DNA from: Brachypodium distachyon
Taxonomy: Eukaryota; Streptophyta; Magnoliopsida; Poales; Poaceae
Length of the DNA stretch: 64,000 nt
Reading direction: 5' to 3'
Assembly (NCBI RefSeq): GCF_000005505.3
Contig: NC_016132.3
Coordinates: 54,016,914 to 54,080,913 of the forward strand
The notes beneath the pieces were generated by a model. It worked only from the letters and a program-made list of their open reading frames with translations. It did no database searches and was not told where the DNA came from. Shown piece after piece: positions 11,963 through 22,459 of this stretch (positions are counted from its first letter, which is position 1; every line of letters starts with the position of its first letter). A program made the position numbers and the translations under genes.

Positions 11963-12415
11963 GTTCGAGATTCCAGTTCAGCTCCTGTGCCAAGAATACA
12001 TGATCCTTTTGGCCTCTTCATCAAAAGATATATCATGTCTTTTGGTGCTTGTGGAAAAATCCACCATGGTCCAGCTCACAGCCTCACAGCACATCAACCT
12101 GACAGTATCCAATCTAATCCAAGAGGACTACTAAACCACCAAACGCTTTGTTCCGAAGCAAATCAACGCAGCATCCTCCCCTCTGATCCCGTCCCTCACA
12201 AAACCCAGACACGACACCAAAACGGCCGCCTCCGAAGTCCCAACCAAGCCCCACCTTCCGCTCCTTCAACCTCGCCCGCGCCCCAACGCAAACACAACAA
12301 TAGCCAATAGGTCCCTTCGCCTCCTCCAGCAGTCCAGCGTCCAACGCAAGCTCCCCAAGGATTCCAACGCCCGAACCCTTCCTCTCACTCCCCACAGCTC
12401 CCGCTCCCACTCGCG

Positions 12416-15400
12416 ATGGGCAATTGCTCCCCTTCCCCTCGCCGCGGCCGGCCGACGTCGCCAGCGGGGTCCCCGCCTCTCCGCCGCACCGGCTCCAGCG
12501 CGACCACCGCCGCCGGGAACGCCGCCAGCACCGTGGCCCCGTACGCCCTCGCCAGATCCCCCTCCGTCTCCGTCTCCGTCCCCGGCGGCGGCGAGGCCGG
12601 GCAGGGAGAGGAGGGAGGCATCGTCCGCGTCTACGGCTCCGACGGCTGCCCCGTCGCGTGGCGCCTCCGGGTCTCGCTCCTCTACAAGGCGGCGGCGCCC
12701 GTGCACTTCACGCCGTCCGAGGCGGCCCCGCTCGGCCGCCCCGTGCTCCGCCTCTCCGCCTCCGAACCGGAGCTCTGCGGCGCCGCCGACGAGCTGCTGC
12801 GCCACGTCGACGCGCGCTTCGACGGCAAGCCCCGCGTCGCGCCGCCCGAGCGGCCCGCGCGCGCCTCGCTCGCGGCCGCCGCGGCGGAGGAGGTTGCCGA
12901 GATGGTGCGGCTGCAGCACCGCAGCGCCGAGCGGCACCTGGAGGGCGTGGCGGCCAAGCTGGCGGAGATGGTGAAGAAAGGGGGGAAGAAGGCCGGGAAG
13001 GGGAGAAACGTGGTTGAGGGCGCGGAGGTCAGGAGGCTCGGGAAATGGTACGGGGACGCCATGGAGGTGATGCTGGAGCATGCCAGGATGGAGGAACGGG
13101 TGCTATTTCCCGATATCCAGAGGGCATCGTTTCCAGGTTAATTTCAGCTTCTACTTATTTCCGCTTGTTTCAGCATTTTCGCATTTCGTAGCTAAATTTT
13201 GCTGTTCGTGAGTGTCTCGCTTTGGGATTTATGAGGAGGGTTTGGCGCATAAGGTGCATTTGCATTTGGATGGTTCCTTCACTGTGTTCTGCCTTTCCTA
13301 TTCGTTTGTTTTTTTTGTACTGATGCATTCACTGTCTATAGGCAGCGCAACTGGTCCGTTTCCCTAGTGCTGGTGGTGTACTCGTGCCGGTGAATTTTGA
13401 TGTGTTTGGATAATTTGTTGTGATAAGAGGGGATAAAGATGGAGTGTTCTTTTCCTTTTTCTACTATGTTTCCCTTGATCAAAAGGCATGTGCAGGGCCT
13501 TTGTAGCTGTACATGGCCATTTGCTGTCTTCCAGTTGGTAAACGAAGAAGGTAAAAAAAGATAGTGATGTCGTGTAGTAGAGCAAAAGCTAGTGGTAGAA
13601 AATAGCAAACCATTTGGCATTTCCCAAGTGGAAAACAGACAAAACTGGGGCGTTGCGAGAATCGAACTCATGACCTCCCGCACCCGAAGCGGGAATCATA
13701 CCACTAGACCAAACGCCCTCTCATCTGACTCCTCGATCCAAGAGATTAGTTGGAGAGTAGTTTAATCGCGCCGATATGATTGAGTAATTTCAGTCTGATA
13801 TAATCCTCGGTATTTTATATGCAGGGGTGTGCGATAAGGTCCAGGAGCAGCACGGGAAGCACCTGCCCATGATGAACGGCATCAAGGAAGATATAAAAAC
13901 TCTTCTGACGTTGGAACTAGGCAGCCCCCTCTTCCATGAAGTGCTGGTCAACCTCTCGATTCGTCTCAAAGCATTGCAGGTACACACTATGTTATGCATT
14001 TTGTGGTTATACTATTTCATCGGTGGTCCGTGGTTGTTTCATGTACCTTAGAGCTTTACTGTTCTGTTCACACATTGCCTGTGAAATCGTGCAAATTCGT
14101 ATTAGAACTGCACTAGAAAGATTAGGCGACATATGTGCAGGTAGCTTCGAAAGTGTGACATATCAAGAGTCATTCCGGAGGTTGCCATGCAAACTTCACC
14201 TTTTGTGAATTGCAAGGTTTTTCTACTACCTTCAGGCAAAAGTGGCACCAGTTATTTGTTGGTGTGGATGTTATCCTCTCATAATCAGCACCCCTTTAAC
14301 AACCTGCCACGAGAGATTCTCAGAAAAGTAGCAACCGAAAGTGAAGTAGAATGATGAGAGTTCACCTAGTCCCAACTGGGATAAAAAAAAAACGATTCCT
14401 TTCTTCCTCAATGAAGTCGGTTATGTTGCACTACTGTCCCCTTGCACTTTTCAAGGAACAAAGAAGATCATGTGGCCCTGGATCAGGACCACTACCAACC
14501 TGTTTGCTCTGTAAAACTCTAATTGCTTCAGAAGCACATTGTAGGGTTGATTTCAGTCTTCAAGTTGAATACAGATCCACAACCATGGCAGTTGCATACA
14601 GCTCTACTGCCACAATACTAAATTTGTCATTGGTCTAGTGTGTGTGTAAAGTTAAGGAGAAAGTGGCTGCAGCCTGGTTGACCTGTTTACCCGATAAGAT
14701 TTGCTTTCGAGGATTTCAGCAGCACATGCAGGTCTAATTTATGTCTTCATTCTTGGAAACTGGATATGGGTCCTACACCATTGCTATTGCATACAGCTCT
14801 GCCACTACATTAGAATTTTGCGCCTCAAAAGTTGGGGGGAAAGTGGGTGCAGCCTGGCCCAAGCAACTAAGAGAAGTTGCTTTGCAAGACAACGGATTTT
14901 TAGCTCAATTATTCTGACTACAGCTGGGCCTATCACAAGCTGATGGAATGGTTCACATAGGTCAGCAGACTATTTGGATCATACTTGTTGTAATCATCAT
15001 GAGCGCTTCACTTCACCACTTTGATTGTGGCTCCAGTCATATACTGTATCTTGCACACTTGATACACTTGGTGTAACATGTTGAACTGCACTCACTGGGT
15101 ACTTGGTTAGTACTCCGTATCATGGAACCAAGGTAGTATGCTAACAGCATTAATTTTTCTTAGATATTTAAGAAGGCTACTTTTGGAACCCATTCGATAT
15201 TTATCTAAATAGCACAGTAAAATGATGTCCACAGATGACATTATAATGTAATGATGCAATTATTGATTTCAATTGTACATGGAATACCCTAAATATTTAG
15301 AAACGAGCTCTATGACTGTTAAGTTTGGCTGGCCCATCACCGTAAGGAAGAGCGGGTCAAGATTGCTAAATTATGGTCCTAGAAGACAATGAATAAGATT

Positions 15401-16080
15401 TGATGAGCACCTTCTTCAATTGAAACTTCAAAACATCTATCCATGTAACTATTGCAGAGATGAGAAATTTGTTTTTCCAGCTCATGATTGGATTGTTCTT
15501 GAGATACTATATCTTTAAGAACAAAGTATACCACTTCTTATCTGGTAGTACCCTATATGCTGTTCAGTGGGTACACTGTAAACTACTCGGATTCGCCAAG
15601 GAGTCTGTTTAGAAAAAAACAACTGTCATGCAATGCTCTACGTAATAAGCCATTACGAATCTACTGCAAATATTTGTTTCTTCGTGTTTGGTTTGAGTCT
15701 GAAATTAATGACACTTGCAGGATCACACCAAAGAGCACTTCAAGGAGGAAGAGAAGGATATGCTCCCACGATTAGAAGGAGTACGGCGGATGCAGCGTGA
15801 GGAGGGGAGCGTTTCTGACAAGTCTAATTCTGGATGGGCATCAGAGGCAATGGGTACAATGGAGATGACACATTCAAAGCTCTTCCCTTTCTTCATGACT
15901 GGTCTCATGCCTCAGGAGGCTGTGCAGTACCTAGACCTGGTATGCAGATGTACAAGTAACACTCGGCATCTGGTTTCTATGCTCAGATCACTTGCAGAGC
16001 GTCTGGAAGACGCAAACCCATCAATCATACACAACAACCCCACGAAACTATATGAGCACCTACTTGTAAAATCCCCATAA
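12416..16080 (+). CDS. Hemerythrin (HHE)-domain protein with thioredoxin/GST-like N-terminus, three exons
   Basis: Exons 12416-13136, 13825-13979 and 15721-16080 join in frame to 411 residues. The N-terminus is low-complexity; residues about 67-145 (VRVYGSDGCPVAWRLRVSLLY...) look like a GST/thioredoxin-fold half-domain. The hemerythrin bundle follows with candidate metal ligands: H168, H174, LEHARMEE (H222, E226, E227), QEQHGKH (H250, H253) and DHTKEHFKEEE (H294, H298, E301-E303). HHE domains bind a di-iron centre and sense or carry oxygen, NO or iron; this plant branch has no settled role. Splice sites are CCAG|GTTAAT-AG, GCAG|GTACAC-AG and phases match. A tRNA gene lies antisense in intron 1. 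Length is typical for plant proteins of this architecture as I know them. Confidence 0.85.
13647..13718 (-). tRNA. tRNA-Pro (anticodon CGG), in intron 1 of the hemerythrin gene
   Basis: 72 bases forming a cloverleaf: acceptor GGGCGTT/AACGCCC, D arm with TAGTGGTA, anticodon stem CCCGC/GCGGG with loop TTCGGGT (anticodon CGG), and a T loop TTCGATT. The anticodon stem is fully paired. The T stem ATGAG/CTCGC has one mismatch and one G-U pair, so activity may be reduced. A T4 run (complement of 13641-13644) follows as a Pol III terminator. Antisense to the host gene, so it would need its own internal A and B boxes. Confidence 0.85.
14523..14870. repeat. Diverged tandem duplication in hemerythrin-gene intron 2
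   Basis: Two copies of about 160 bases start near 14525 and 14711. Shared landmarks in order are 'tctaatt', 'cttcaag/ttcttgg', 'tgcatacagctct', 'ccac-a-ta', 'gagaaagtgg/gggaaagtgg' and 'tgcagcctgg'. The duplication is intronic and old. Confidence 0.5.
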
Positions 16081-16827
16081 GCTTCAAAAATCAGCAAATA
16101 TTTACGTGCCACGTAAATTGTGAATGCTAACCCCTTTTCTCTTGTGTGGAGTGCAGCTATGTAATTTTTGGGTTTATTGGGCGATTGTGAAAGCGTGTAT
16201 ATTTTATGTCCTATCACTCCAAAGTTGCAACCAGAAGCAAAAAGAAAATTGCAGTGATTGCAATGGCAATGATTGTTACTGACATGTTTAGTTTAATCAA
16301 TATCTCTTTATTCATAATAGTCTGATTCAGAAAGAAGCAGACCAGACTATTCTTTCAGATCAGGTCTGTGTGAGATAGATCTGATCTGGAAGAATCTTTT
16401 GGTTCACAAAAGTTAATCTGGTTCAGCTATCTGACTATGATTGACGAGTAATTTTGACAACGGCCGGTTGGCATTTGTGATGCACTTGGCCGACAACAGT
16501 GCACAAATTGTTTGTGTGTGTAAGATCATGACTGATTGACTGGTACGTAAGCAAAAAACAAAGCAAAGGACGGAACGATAAATTAAGAGTATATATTTTC
16601 GTAACTGCTCGGTTGCACAGACTCATATTTCCTTAATCACTTCTGAACTTCTAGATTACACCAACTGTGGTTGGACTAGGGTACTAATGACAACCAAAAA
16701 ATCACAGTTCCCTGATAGACTCACCACTACTATTACCCTGATAGACTCGACCCGACTACCACTAGATGGACCAATATAACAACATAAACTAATTAACTAA
16801 TCTAGGATATAAAACTGATCAACGAAC
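16081..16827. other. 3' flanks of two converging genes
   Basis: Between the hemerythrin gene stop and the end of the minus-strand arabinogalactan protein gene. AT-rich, with small repeats such as 'tgatagactc' at about 16713 and 16741. No gene, RNA or mobile element recognised. Confidence 0.6.
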
Positions 16828-17226
16828 TTAGAAGAGCATCATGGTCATCATCATCATCACCCCAGCGACTGACAAAGCAACGGCTGTCCCGGCGGCCGAC
16901 ACGCCAGCCGTGGCGCTGCTGCTATCCACGGCTGGGCTGTCCGGCTGACCTGTAGGAGTGGTGGCGTCAATCGAGGGACTCTTGGTCGGTGCTTCACTTG
17001 ATTGTGGCCCCGAGGACCCCGCGATCGGCGAACGGGCCGAAGAGACCGCCGGCGCATGCGCCGTGTGCACCGTGGACGGCGACGGGGCGGACGAGCGTCC
17101 CGTTGGCGCCGGGGCCGGAGCAAGGAGGCGGCGCCCGGCGGGAGCTTCTGCCATTGTCATACCGGGCGCCGCAAGAACCGCGGCGGCGAGAGCCAAGAAA
17201 ACGCAGAGCCTTCTGCACGAAGCCAT
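16828..17226 (-). CDS. Classical arabinogalactan protein, GPI-anchored
   Basis: Predicted 132 residues. Start at the ATG giving MASCRRLCVFLALAAA, since this opens a good secretion signal (about residues 1-26, cleavage near TMAEA). The mature part is rich in Pro, Ala, Ser and Thr with AP, SP and TP dipeptides (APAPAPTGRSSAPSPS), the targets of prolyl hydroxylation and O-glycosylation. The C-terminus is hydrophobic after a small-residue Ser/Ala zone, the pattern of a GPI-anchor signal; a short run of Met residues in it (MMMMTMM) is unusual. Arabinogalactan proteins sit at the plasma membrane and cell wall. Length and composition match the family; the specific member is not identified. An upstream in-frame ATG (17256) is less likely because it puts basic residues before the signal. 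Confidence 0.85.
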   Translation of the reverse strand: MASCRRLCVFLALAAAVLAAPGMTMAEAPAGRRLLAPAPAPTGRSSAPSPSTVHTAHAPAVSSARSPIAGSSGPQSSEAPTKSPSIDATTPTGQPDSPAVDSSSATAGVSAAGTAVALSVAGVMMMMTMMLF

Positions 17227-17309
17227 GAGACGAGATCGATGATGCGAGCACGGCACGGGTCTGTTTCCTCTGATCCTCTGATTTGATGAAGATTGATCCT
17301 AGGAGCGCT

Positions 17310-17324
17310 GAATATATATATATA
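17310..17324 (-). promoter_or_regulatory. TATA box of the arabinogalactan protein gene
   Basis: An alternating ctatatatatata run about 85-100 bases upstream of the ATG on the minus strand, a standard TATA position with a short leader. Confidence 0.6.
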
Positions 17325-17814
17325 GGAGGCGCCATGAATTACACATGGAAAGGCAACGCGATTAACGCAATCAAATGCAAATATGGAAATAGGAGCGGCG
17401 CTTTCCGTTGCGTTTTGTGGCATTGTTGGCGGTGCTTTGCATGGAATTCCATAACAGATGCGCGACCTATAGCTATCATGGAATTGTTGGAAATAGATCG
17501 CTGCTCATGTGAGTTCTGAGAAAGTTCCTGTCGCCATCCAAGTTCTGGAATTCCATATCAGATGCCCCACGAGATACGGTATACCTATGGTGCGCATTGC
17601 TTCCCATGATCAATTATCTTAGGAGAATCTCAGATGTTTACGATCTCTGTCAAATTTTGGTACTGTATCTCTTTGGCATCAGTATTCAGTAGTCGATAGG
17701 TAGCTCTTAAATTCAGACATAACCGATGTTCTCCAACTATTCGACTTTCAGTACATCATAAATCGCACCTGAATGTGCAACATCAATGACATGGCACAGC
17801 AAACTCTGCACAAC

Positions 17815-17820
17815 TTTATT
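17815..17820 (-). terminator. Polyadenylation signal AATAAA, acyltransferase-like gene
   Basis: TTTATT on the plus strand, 36 bases beyond the stop codon at 17856. Plausible but unusually close. Confidence 0.4.
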
Positions 17821-17855
17821 TACCTAAAGAACCAAATACTCTTGAAATCTAGCTA

Positions 17856-19474
17856 CTATGTGCAATCTTCATATTTTTCGTCATTTACGTTGCACCCTTC
17901 ATGTAAAATCTGCTTGACCCTGTCAAAGATCTCCTGCATCTGCTTTCTGGAATGTAGAGGAGAAGGGTACATGCACGCGCAATCCAACTGTCCGTCCCTG
18001 ATAGAGTCGAACATGCCGATCGATGGACCGATGCCGTGCACGGTGGCGCCGCAGACAAAGTCCTCCACGCCGGCCTTACTCTGCTGATCAGACGTGTCGT
18101 AGGTTACCGGTTCCTCAAACACGGAGATAAGCGCTGTCCGTAGCGCAGAGGCCGTTGTCAGCTGGGGGTTTTCGATGGCCCGGCACATGAGGAAGTTGAG
18201 ATCGCCGATGTCGGTAAGGTGCTTCTTGCTGTTCTTGGCATTGCTGTAGGCACCATGGCACCTCTTGGCGAGCTCCCACAGTACTTCCTCTCCATGTATC
18301 TTGTGGGTGTTGGTGATAGCAGAGTAGAAGAACCCTACAACAATTAACAGTGTCAAGTTTGAGCACTTCTTCTAGCATATCAGCTCAACACTACACAACA
18401 CTATGATAAATCCTTGTTGTTGCTTTCTTTAAGGACTTACCAACGTTGTGATCATCCAAAGCCGGCTCAAGAAACTCGCGGCAATTGATCAGGGTGGCAA
18501 TGGAGTATGTCTCCTGCTGGCCGCTGTCAAGCTTCTTCGATCGCCTTGCAGCTAGCAGCGTTGCGGCAGCCATGGCTGAGCAAAGCCTCACCCCGTTCTC
18601 CTTGCACGCCTAGATGACAATGTGCAAAGAAGCAGTAATCTATATGTGCAAATGCAATTAACACCCACCAATCTGGTGTTCTAGAAACAAGCAGGCCAAG
18701 AAAGCAACTCACATCGAGCAGCCGCGCCGTCTCCTCGCGGCCGAACCCGAGGCGCAGCATCTGCGTCGACCTCGCCGTGCCGGTCTCCACGAACGGCAGC
18801 GTCGACGTGCGCAGCCCGTTGATGGAGTAGCCCACCATGTCCACCCCACGCGCCCAGAAGGGCTTCCACGAGTCCCTCTGCGGTATCCTCTCCTCCAACC
18901 CCGCGTCCACCGCAGCCGCCTCTTCCTCCTCCCCCGGGTCGCCCGCGCCGGCCAGGAGCGCGATGAGCTCCCGCGCCAGCGCCGCCGACGCCGCGCGGTC
19001 GCACGCGACCGTGTGGATCCGGACGAGCAGCGCCACGCCACCAGCAGGCGGGGGGAGCTCGTAGAGCGCGGCGAAGAGAACCGGTGCCGCCGCCGCGTCG
19101 GGGCCGGACGCGGACGCCCACGGGTTGCGGTTGAGCTCGCGCTCCAAGAGGGAGTGGAAGTCGAGCGCGGGTTCCGACGCGGGCTGGGGCGCGAGGGAGA
19201 GTTGAAGCGGGGAGGAAGAGGCGGGGAAGGCGAGCGTGGCGGCGCCGCCAGAGGGGGAGGCGCGAAGGTGGGCGCGGAGGATGGGGTGAGCCTTCTGGAG
19301 GGAGCGGACCGCGGCTTGGAGAGCTTCGGCATCCGCGGCGCCGCCGGCGGCGGAGAGGCGGAGCGCGAGCAGCGTGGTGCCGGTGCCGCCCGGCACGGCG
19401 CGGCACCAGCTGTGCTCCGTTCCGCCCACCGCGCGGGCACGCCATTCCTCGGCGCCTGCGTGCTCTGTCTCCAT
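17856..19474 (-). CDS. Condensation/chloramphenicol-acetyltransferase-fold protein, three exons
   Basis: Exons 19474-18713, 18609-18441 and 18334-17856 join in frame (phases 0 and 1, GT-AG) to 469 residues. The N-terminal block VGGTEHSWCRAVPGGTGTTLLAL, the mid-domain VRIHTVACDRAA and the C-terminal block GIGPSIGMFDSIRDGQLDCACMYP fit the CAT/condensation-like plant family distantly related to BAHD acyltransferases and PapA-type enzymes. The usual catalytic signature is HxxxD; here the best candidate, HTVACD, has four residues between H and D, so catalysis by the normal mechanism is doubtful or the motif is shifted. No signal peptide; probably cytosolic. The GC content falls sharply from exon 1 to exon 3, as in many grass genes. 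Substrate unknown. Confidence 0.8.
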
Positions 19475-19829
19475 GCCGCTGGTTTGGCCTATTCGAGAGA
19501 GGGTGCGGCACTGCGGCTGCGGCTGCTGCTACGGCAGGTTGGCGGTCGCGTGCCGGCGTGCGCGTTTATCAGTTTGGGTTCAGCTGATTTGGATCGGAGA
19601 TGTTTTCGGTTGATGATTGGTCTGTTCCGTCGGTGTGGCGGTTTGGATTCATCTGATTTGGATGGAATCATGGAACCTGACATTTCCGTTCCGACGTAGC
19701 CATAGCTCCGAGGCAAAACCAGACTGCCATCCTGCGACTGCTCGGTGAGATATACTCCAGGATTAAGTTGGTGATCGTCCGGAGACTTCTGGCTGTTAGA
19801 CAATTTTTTTCCACGCACCCCCTTTTAGT

Positions 19830-20400
19830 TTCGGCAGTGGGCTATGAGGATCGCTTTGGCGATCGCCGGCGAGACCAATGCGAAACCTGTGAACACGCTA
19901 AGAACGCATGCACATTCTTTTTATCCAAGTTCGGGTCACCCGGAGGTGTAAAACCCTACGTCCTGCTTGTCTAAACTTGTATTACCGTGAGATCGGGTGT
20001 TTACAAGTTACCGGGGAAGGGTCCCTGGACGCTCTCTTTTTGACTAAGTGCCCCTTTCTATTCTTGGCTACTACCAGTGGAGAACTGCTCGTTTGTTGAA
20101 TATGCGAACCTACGAACCCACTGAAAAACTAATCGGGAAAGGAACGAACCCTTTGACCGTTGGCGGGGGTCCTTCTTTTATAACCAAGGGGATACCACAG
20201 GTGCCACGGTGCATGGCTTACAAGTGGCGAGCAAGGAGCTTGGGCAGCTCCTCCTCGGTGCGCTGGCATGCATGCATGAGCGCCAACCCCGCGGCTAGGG
20301 CCTAAGGCCTAAAAACTAGCCCCGGACAGCCACTGTTTGCCCGACTAGACGGATAACGTACCTCCTGCCGGCTCATTAAATGCGCCGTGTGCCTCACTCC
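19830..20400 (+). repeat. Probable gypsy-type LTR fragment
   Basis: The string 'gggtcacccggaggtgtaaa' followed by 'ccctacgtcctgc' and 'cttgtatt' is the kind of text found near the end of grass gypsy LTRs, and a TATA-like 'cttttataacc' lies at about 20174. Ends, target duplication and coding parts were not found, so this may be a solo or truncated LTR. Confidence 0.35.
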
Positions 20401-22344
20401 TTGTCCTAACAAAACTGCACATCAGGCGTCTGCCGCGCGCCCACGTGGCGCTGCTGCTCTGCTCGCTCAGCCCCGTCCTCACGGCGGAAACCTGCGCCCG
20501 GGAACGCCTCCTCCCGGCAAGCGCCTTCCCGGGAGGTGCCCAGGCAAGATTATTTCCCCCGAAGCCCCGCTAGCCCTACCGGGCTGGTAGCTTGCCGGGC
20601 AGCCTGCACGTTGCCGCCTGGGGTGAGATCCTTCCGGAAACCCAGCGGTGCGACCCACGCGTCGTGCAGCCTTGTCGCAACTTTGTCTACACACATACAA
20701 GTCCCCTACACCATTGACGGGGTAGCTCCGGTTGACGCACTTAGAGTAAGGCCAATGTGAGCAAACTCTAGTGAAAAGTTAGGTCGGGTCTTGAAAATCA
20801 AAAACTGCTGCAGCGTGTGATTTCCTTAGCCTCAGTTTGTGGGACCCACAGAGCATTATTTTTTCTTATCTTTTAACCCACGACCACCGTTCCTCAGTCC
20901 GATACAAGATCCCCAAATCCTTCTCCCCGCGGCCCACGGACAACAACTAGAGCAAGATCCCCAAATCCTCTCTTCCAACTTTAATTTCTGGACAGCGATT
21001 GCTTGAATTGGCGGCCGCGACGAGGCTGTGGAGGCTTCAATCTTGCCGACAGCGATGAGGCACGCGATTGCTCCAATCACCGCGTCTGGAATCAGTGGCG
21101 AAGAGGCACGCGGCGCAGGGACCGAGGCTGTAGAAACTTCAATCGTGGCGAGTCGCGCGGTGGGGACGAGGTACGGGGCGGATCCAACTACGCCGGCGAC
21201 GAGAAGTCGGCGCGCGGCTGCCAGAGATGCGGCGGGCGTCGGCCAGAGGTGAGGCGAGGTGGGCTCCACAATTGTCAACGCGTTCTTGGAGTCGACTCAA
21301 GTAGTTGAGTCGGGTCCAGAACTTTTTTCTTAGACTCGGGGTGCTGCAATGGCTAGACTCGGTCCTAACTCTTCTTAGCCCCTGCTTAGCCCCGGCCGTT
21401 AACCAACACTGTGGTTGCTCTTAGGTGGCTTCACTTGACGATGCCGAGGCCATCTCCGTCCCACTTGCTCGCAAACAACAATGAGAGAGAGAGAGAGAAT
21501 GTAGTCGGGCTTGGATACAGCCCCACGATTACCAGGGTGCGGGTTCGAGCCCATCTATGTCGGTCGTCGGAACACTCGCGTGGCAACATCGGACGCTAGC
21601 TTGGACATGATGAGCAGGCCTGGCTTGTCAAGTAAGCTGCCAAAATGTGCTCAACGAGTGATCGGTGCTACCAATTCAAGACCTGCCATAGAATCATTGG
21701 GTTTTAAAAAAAAGAATCTGGTGAGTTTTTGAAAACCTTGCTTTTATGTGGTGGTCTTTTTTAACTTGCTTGCAGAAAAGGACTGGTTTGATAATCTGTG
21801 CTACGGGCACGACAGAGCCGTACTCGTGTGGTCAATGGCCAGAGAGATGGCCGGATGGTGCAGGTGCGTGCATTTCAGGGCTTCTCTGCTCTCTGATCGG
21901 TCACCACTGCCGTCTCGCAACCGCCCGGACACGTAGCAACACGGGCCAATGCCTCCTGCGTGTTGATTTCCAGCAGCTTGCCGGCAAGGCTAGTATTCCA
22001 TCGATGCACTCCGCAGGTCTTTCCTACTGTGAACTGATACACCTCAAAGATGTCACAGTTCGTCCGAGCGCGATGCAACAACTGCGGTGGAGCCCAGATG
22101 CCAAATGCCGGAAGCAGACAATGGTTTAGTTGTAAAGCTAGATACAAAATCACAACTCCACCATCACAAGGTAACGTGCTACTGGATCAGCAGTATATAA
22201 TCTGTCAGAAAGGTCAGCAAAGTTGCTCATCTGCTTACACCATGAAACATGTCTCCTTGACTACCAGAACACAAAATATGGTTTCCATCAATTAGTTTCA
22301 CCAAAAAATAAAGGGAAAAAATGATATCAACAAATCTTCATCTT

Positions 22345-22350
22345 TTTATT
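22345..22350 (-). terminator. Polyadenylation signal AATAAA, ABHD11-like gene
   Basis: TTTATT on the plus strand, 110 bases past the stop codon on the minus strand, a normal 3' UTR length. Confidence 0.55.
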
Positions 22351-22459
22351 GACAGAAAGCACAAAAGGCTCTCACCCAATCGAAAAAAAGAGAGCATAAA
22401 TGGTATCAAATGTGCCAACAAACACTAAGAAGGGCTGCGGTTTGATGGCCAACAACACG

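Larger units (their letters stand above)
6382..12415. other. Long intergenic region dominated by small DNA transposons
   Basis: Six kilobases without a convincing gene. It holds a Stowaway MITE (6820-6936), a TIR element (7564-7948), a Mutator-type element with 9-bp target duplications (9787-10290), a deleted Stowaway (11207-11284) and a second long-TIR element (11461-11962). The stretch 7155-7505 is AT-rich with an organelle-like look but no plastid or mitochondrial gene was recognised. The last 450 bases are the probable promoter of the hemerythrin gene. Confidence 0.6.
17227..17855. other. Promoter of the AGP gene and 3' end of the acyltransferase-like gene
   Basis: The left half holds the AGP promoter. 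A phrase 'tggaattccata-cagatg' occurs twice (about 17441 and 17549). The right end holds the AATAAA signal of the next minus-strand gene. No further gene seen. Confidence 0.5.
19475..22459. other. Intergenic region with LTR-retrotransposon-like debris
   Basis: Three kilobases without a gene I can support. The part 19830-20400 looks like an LTR (separate entry). GC-rich unremarkable sequence follows, with a (GA)n at 21482-21498 and the phrase ggttcgagccc at 21541-21551 that resembles a Pol III B box but lacks a partner. The right end is the 3' flank of the ABHD11-like gene. Confidence 0.5.

Noticed and set aside
12266..13081. Long open frame on the minus strand opposite the hemerythrin exon 1
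   Set aside because: Shadow of a GC-rich exon; composition is Arg/Gly-rich and no domain is visible, while the plus frame has clear motifs and splice sites.
19013..19699. 228-codon plus-strand frame opposite the acyltransferase-like exon 1
   Set aside because: Shadow frame rich in Gly and Arg with no domain.
21530..21560. B-box-like ggttcgagccc suggesting a SINE or tRNA
   Set aside because: No A box at the right distance and no cloverleaf.
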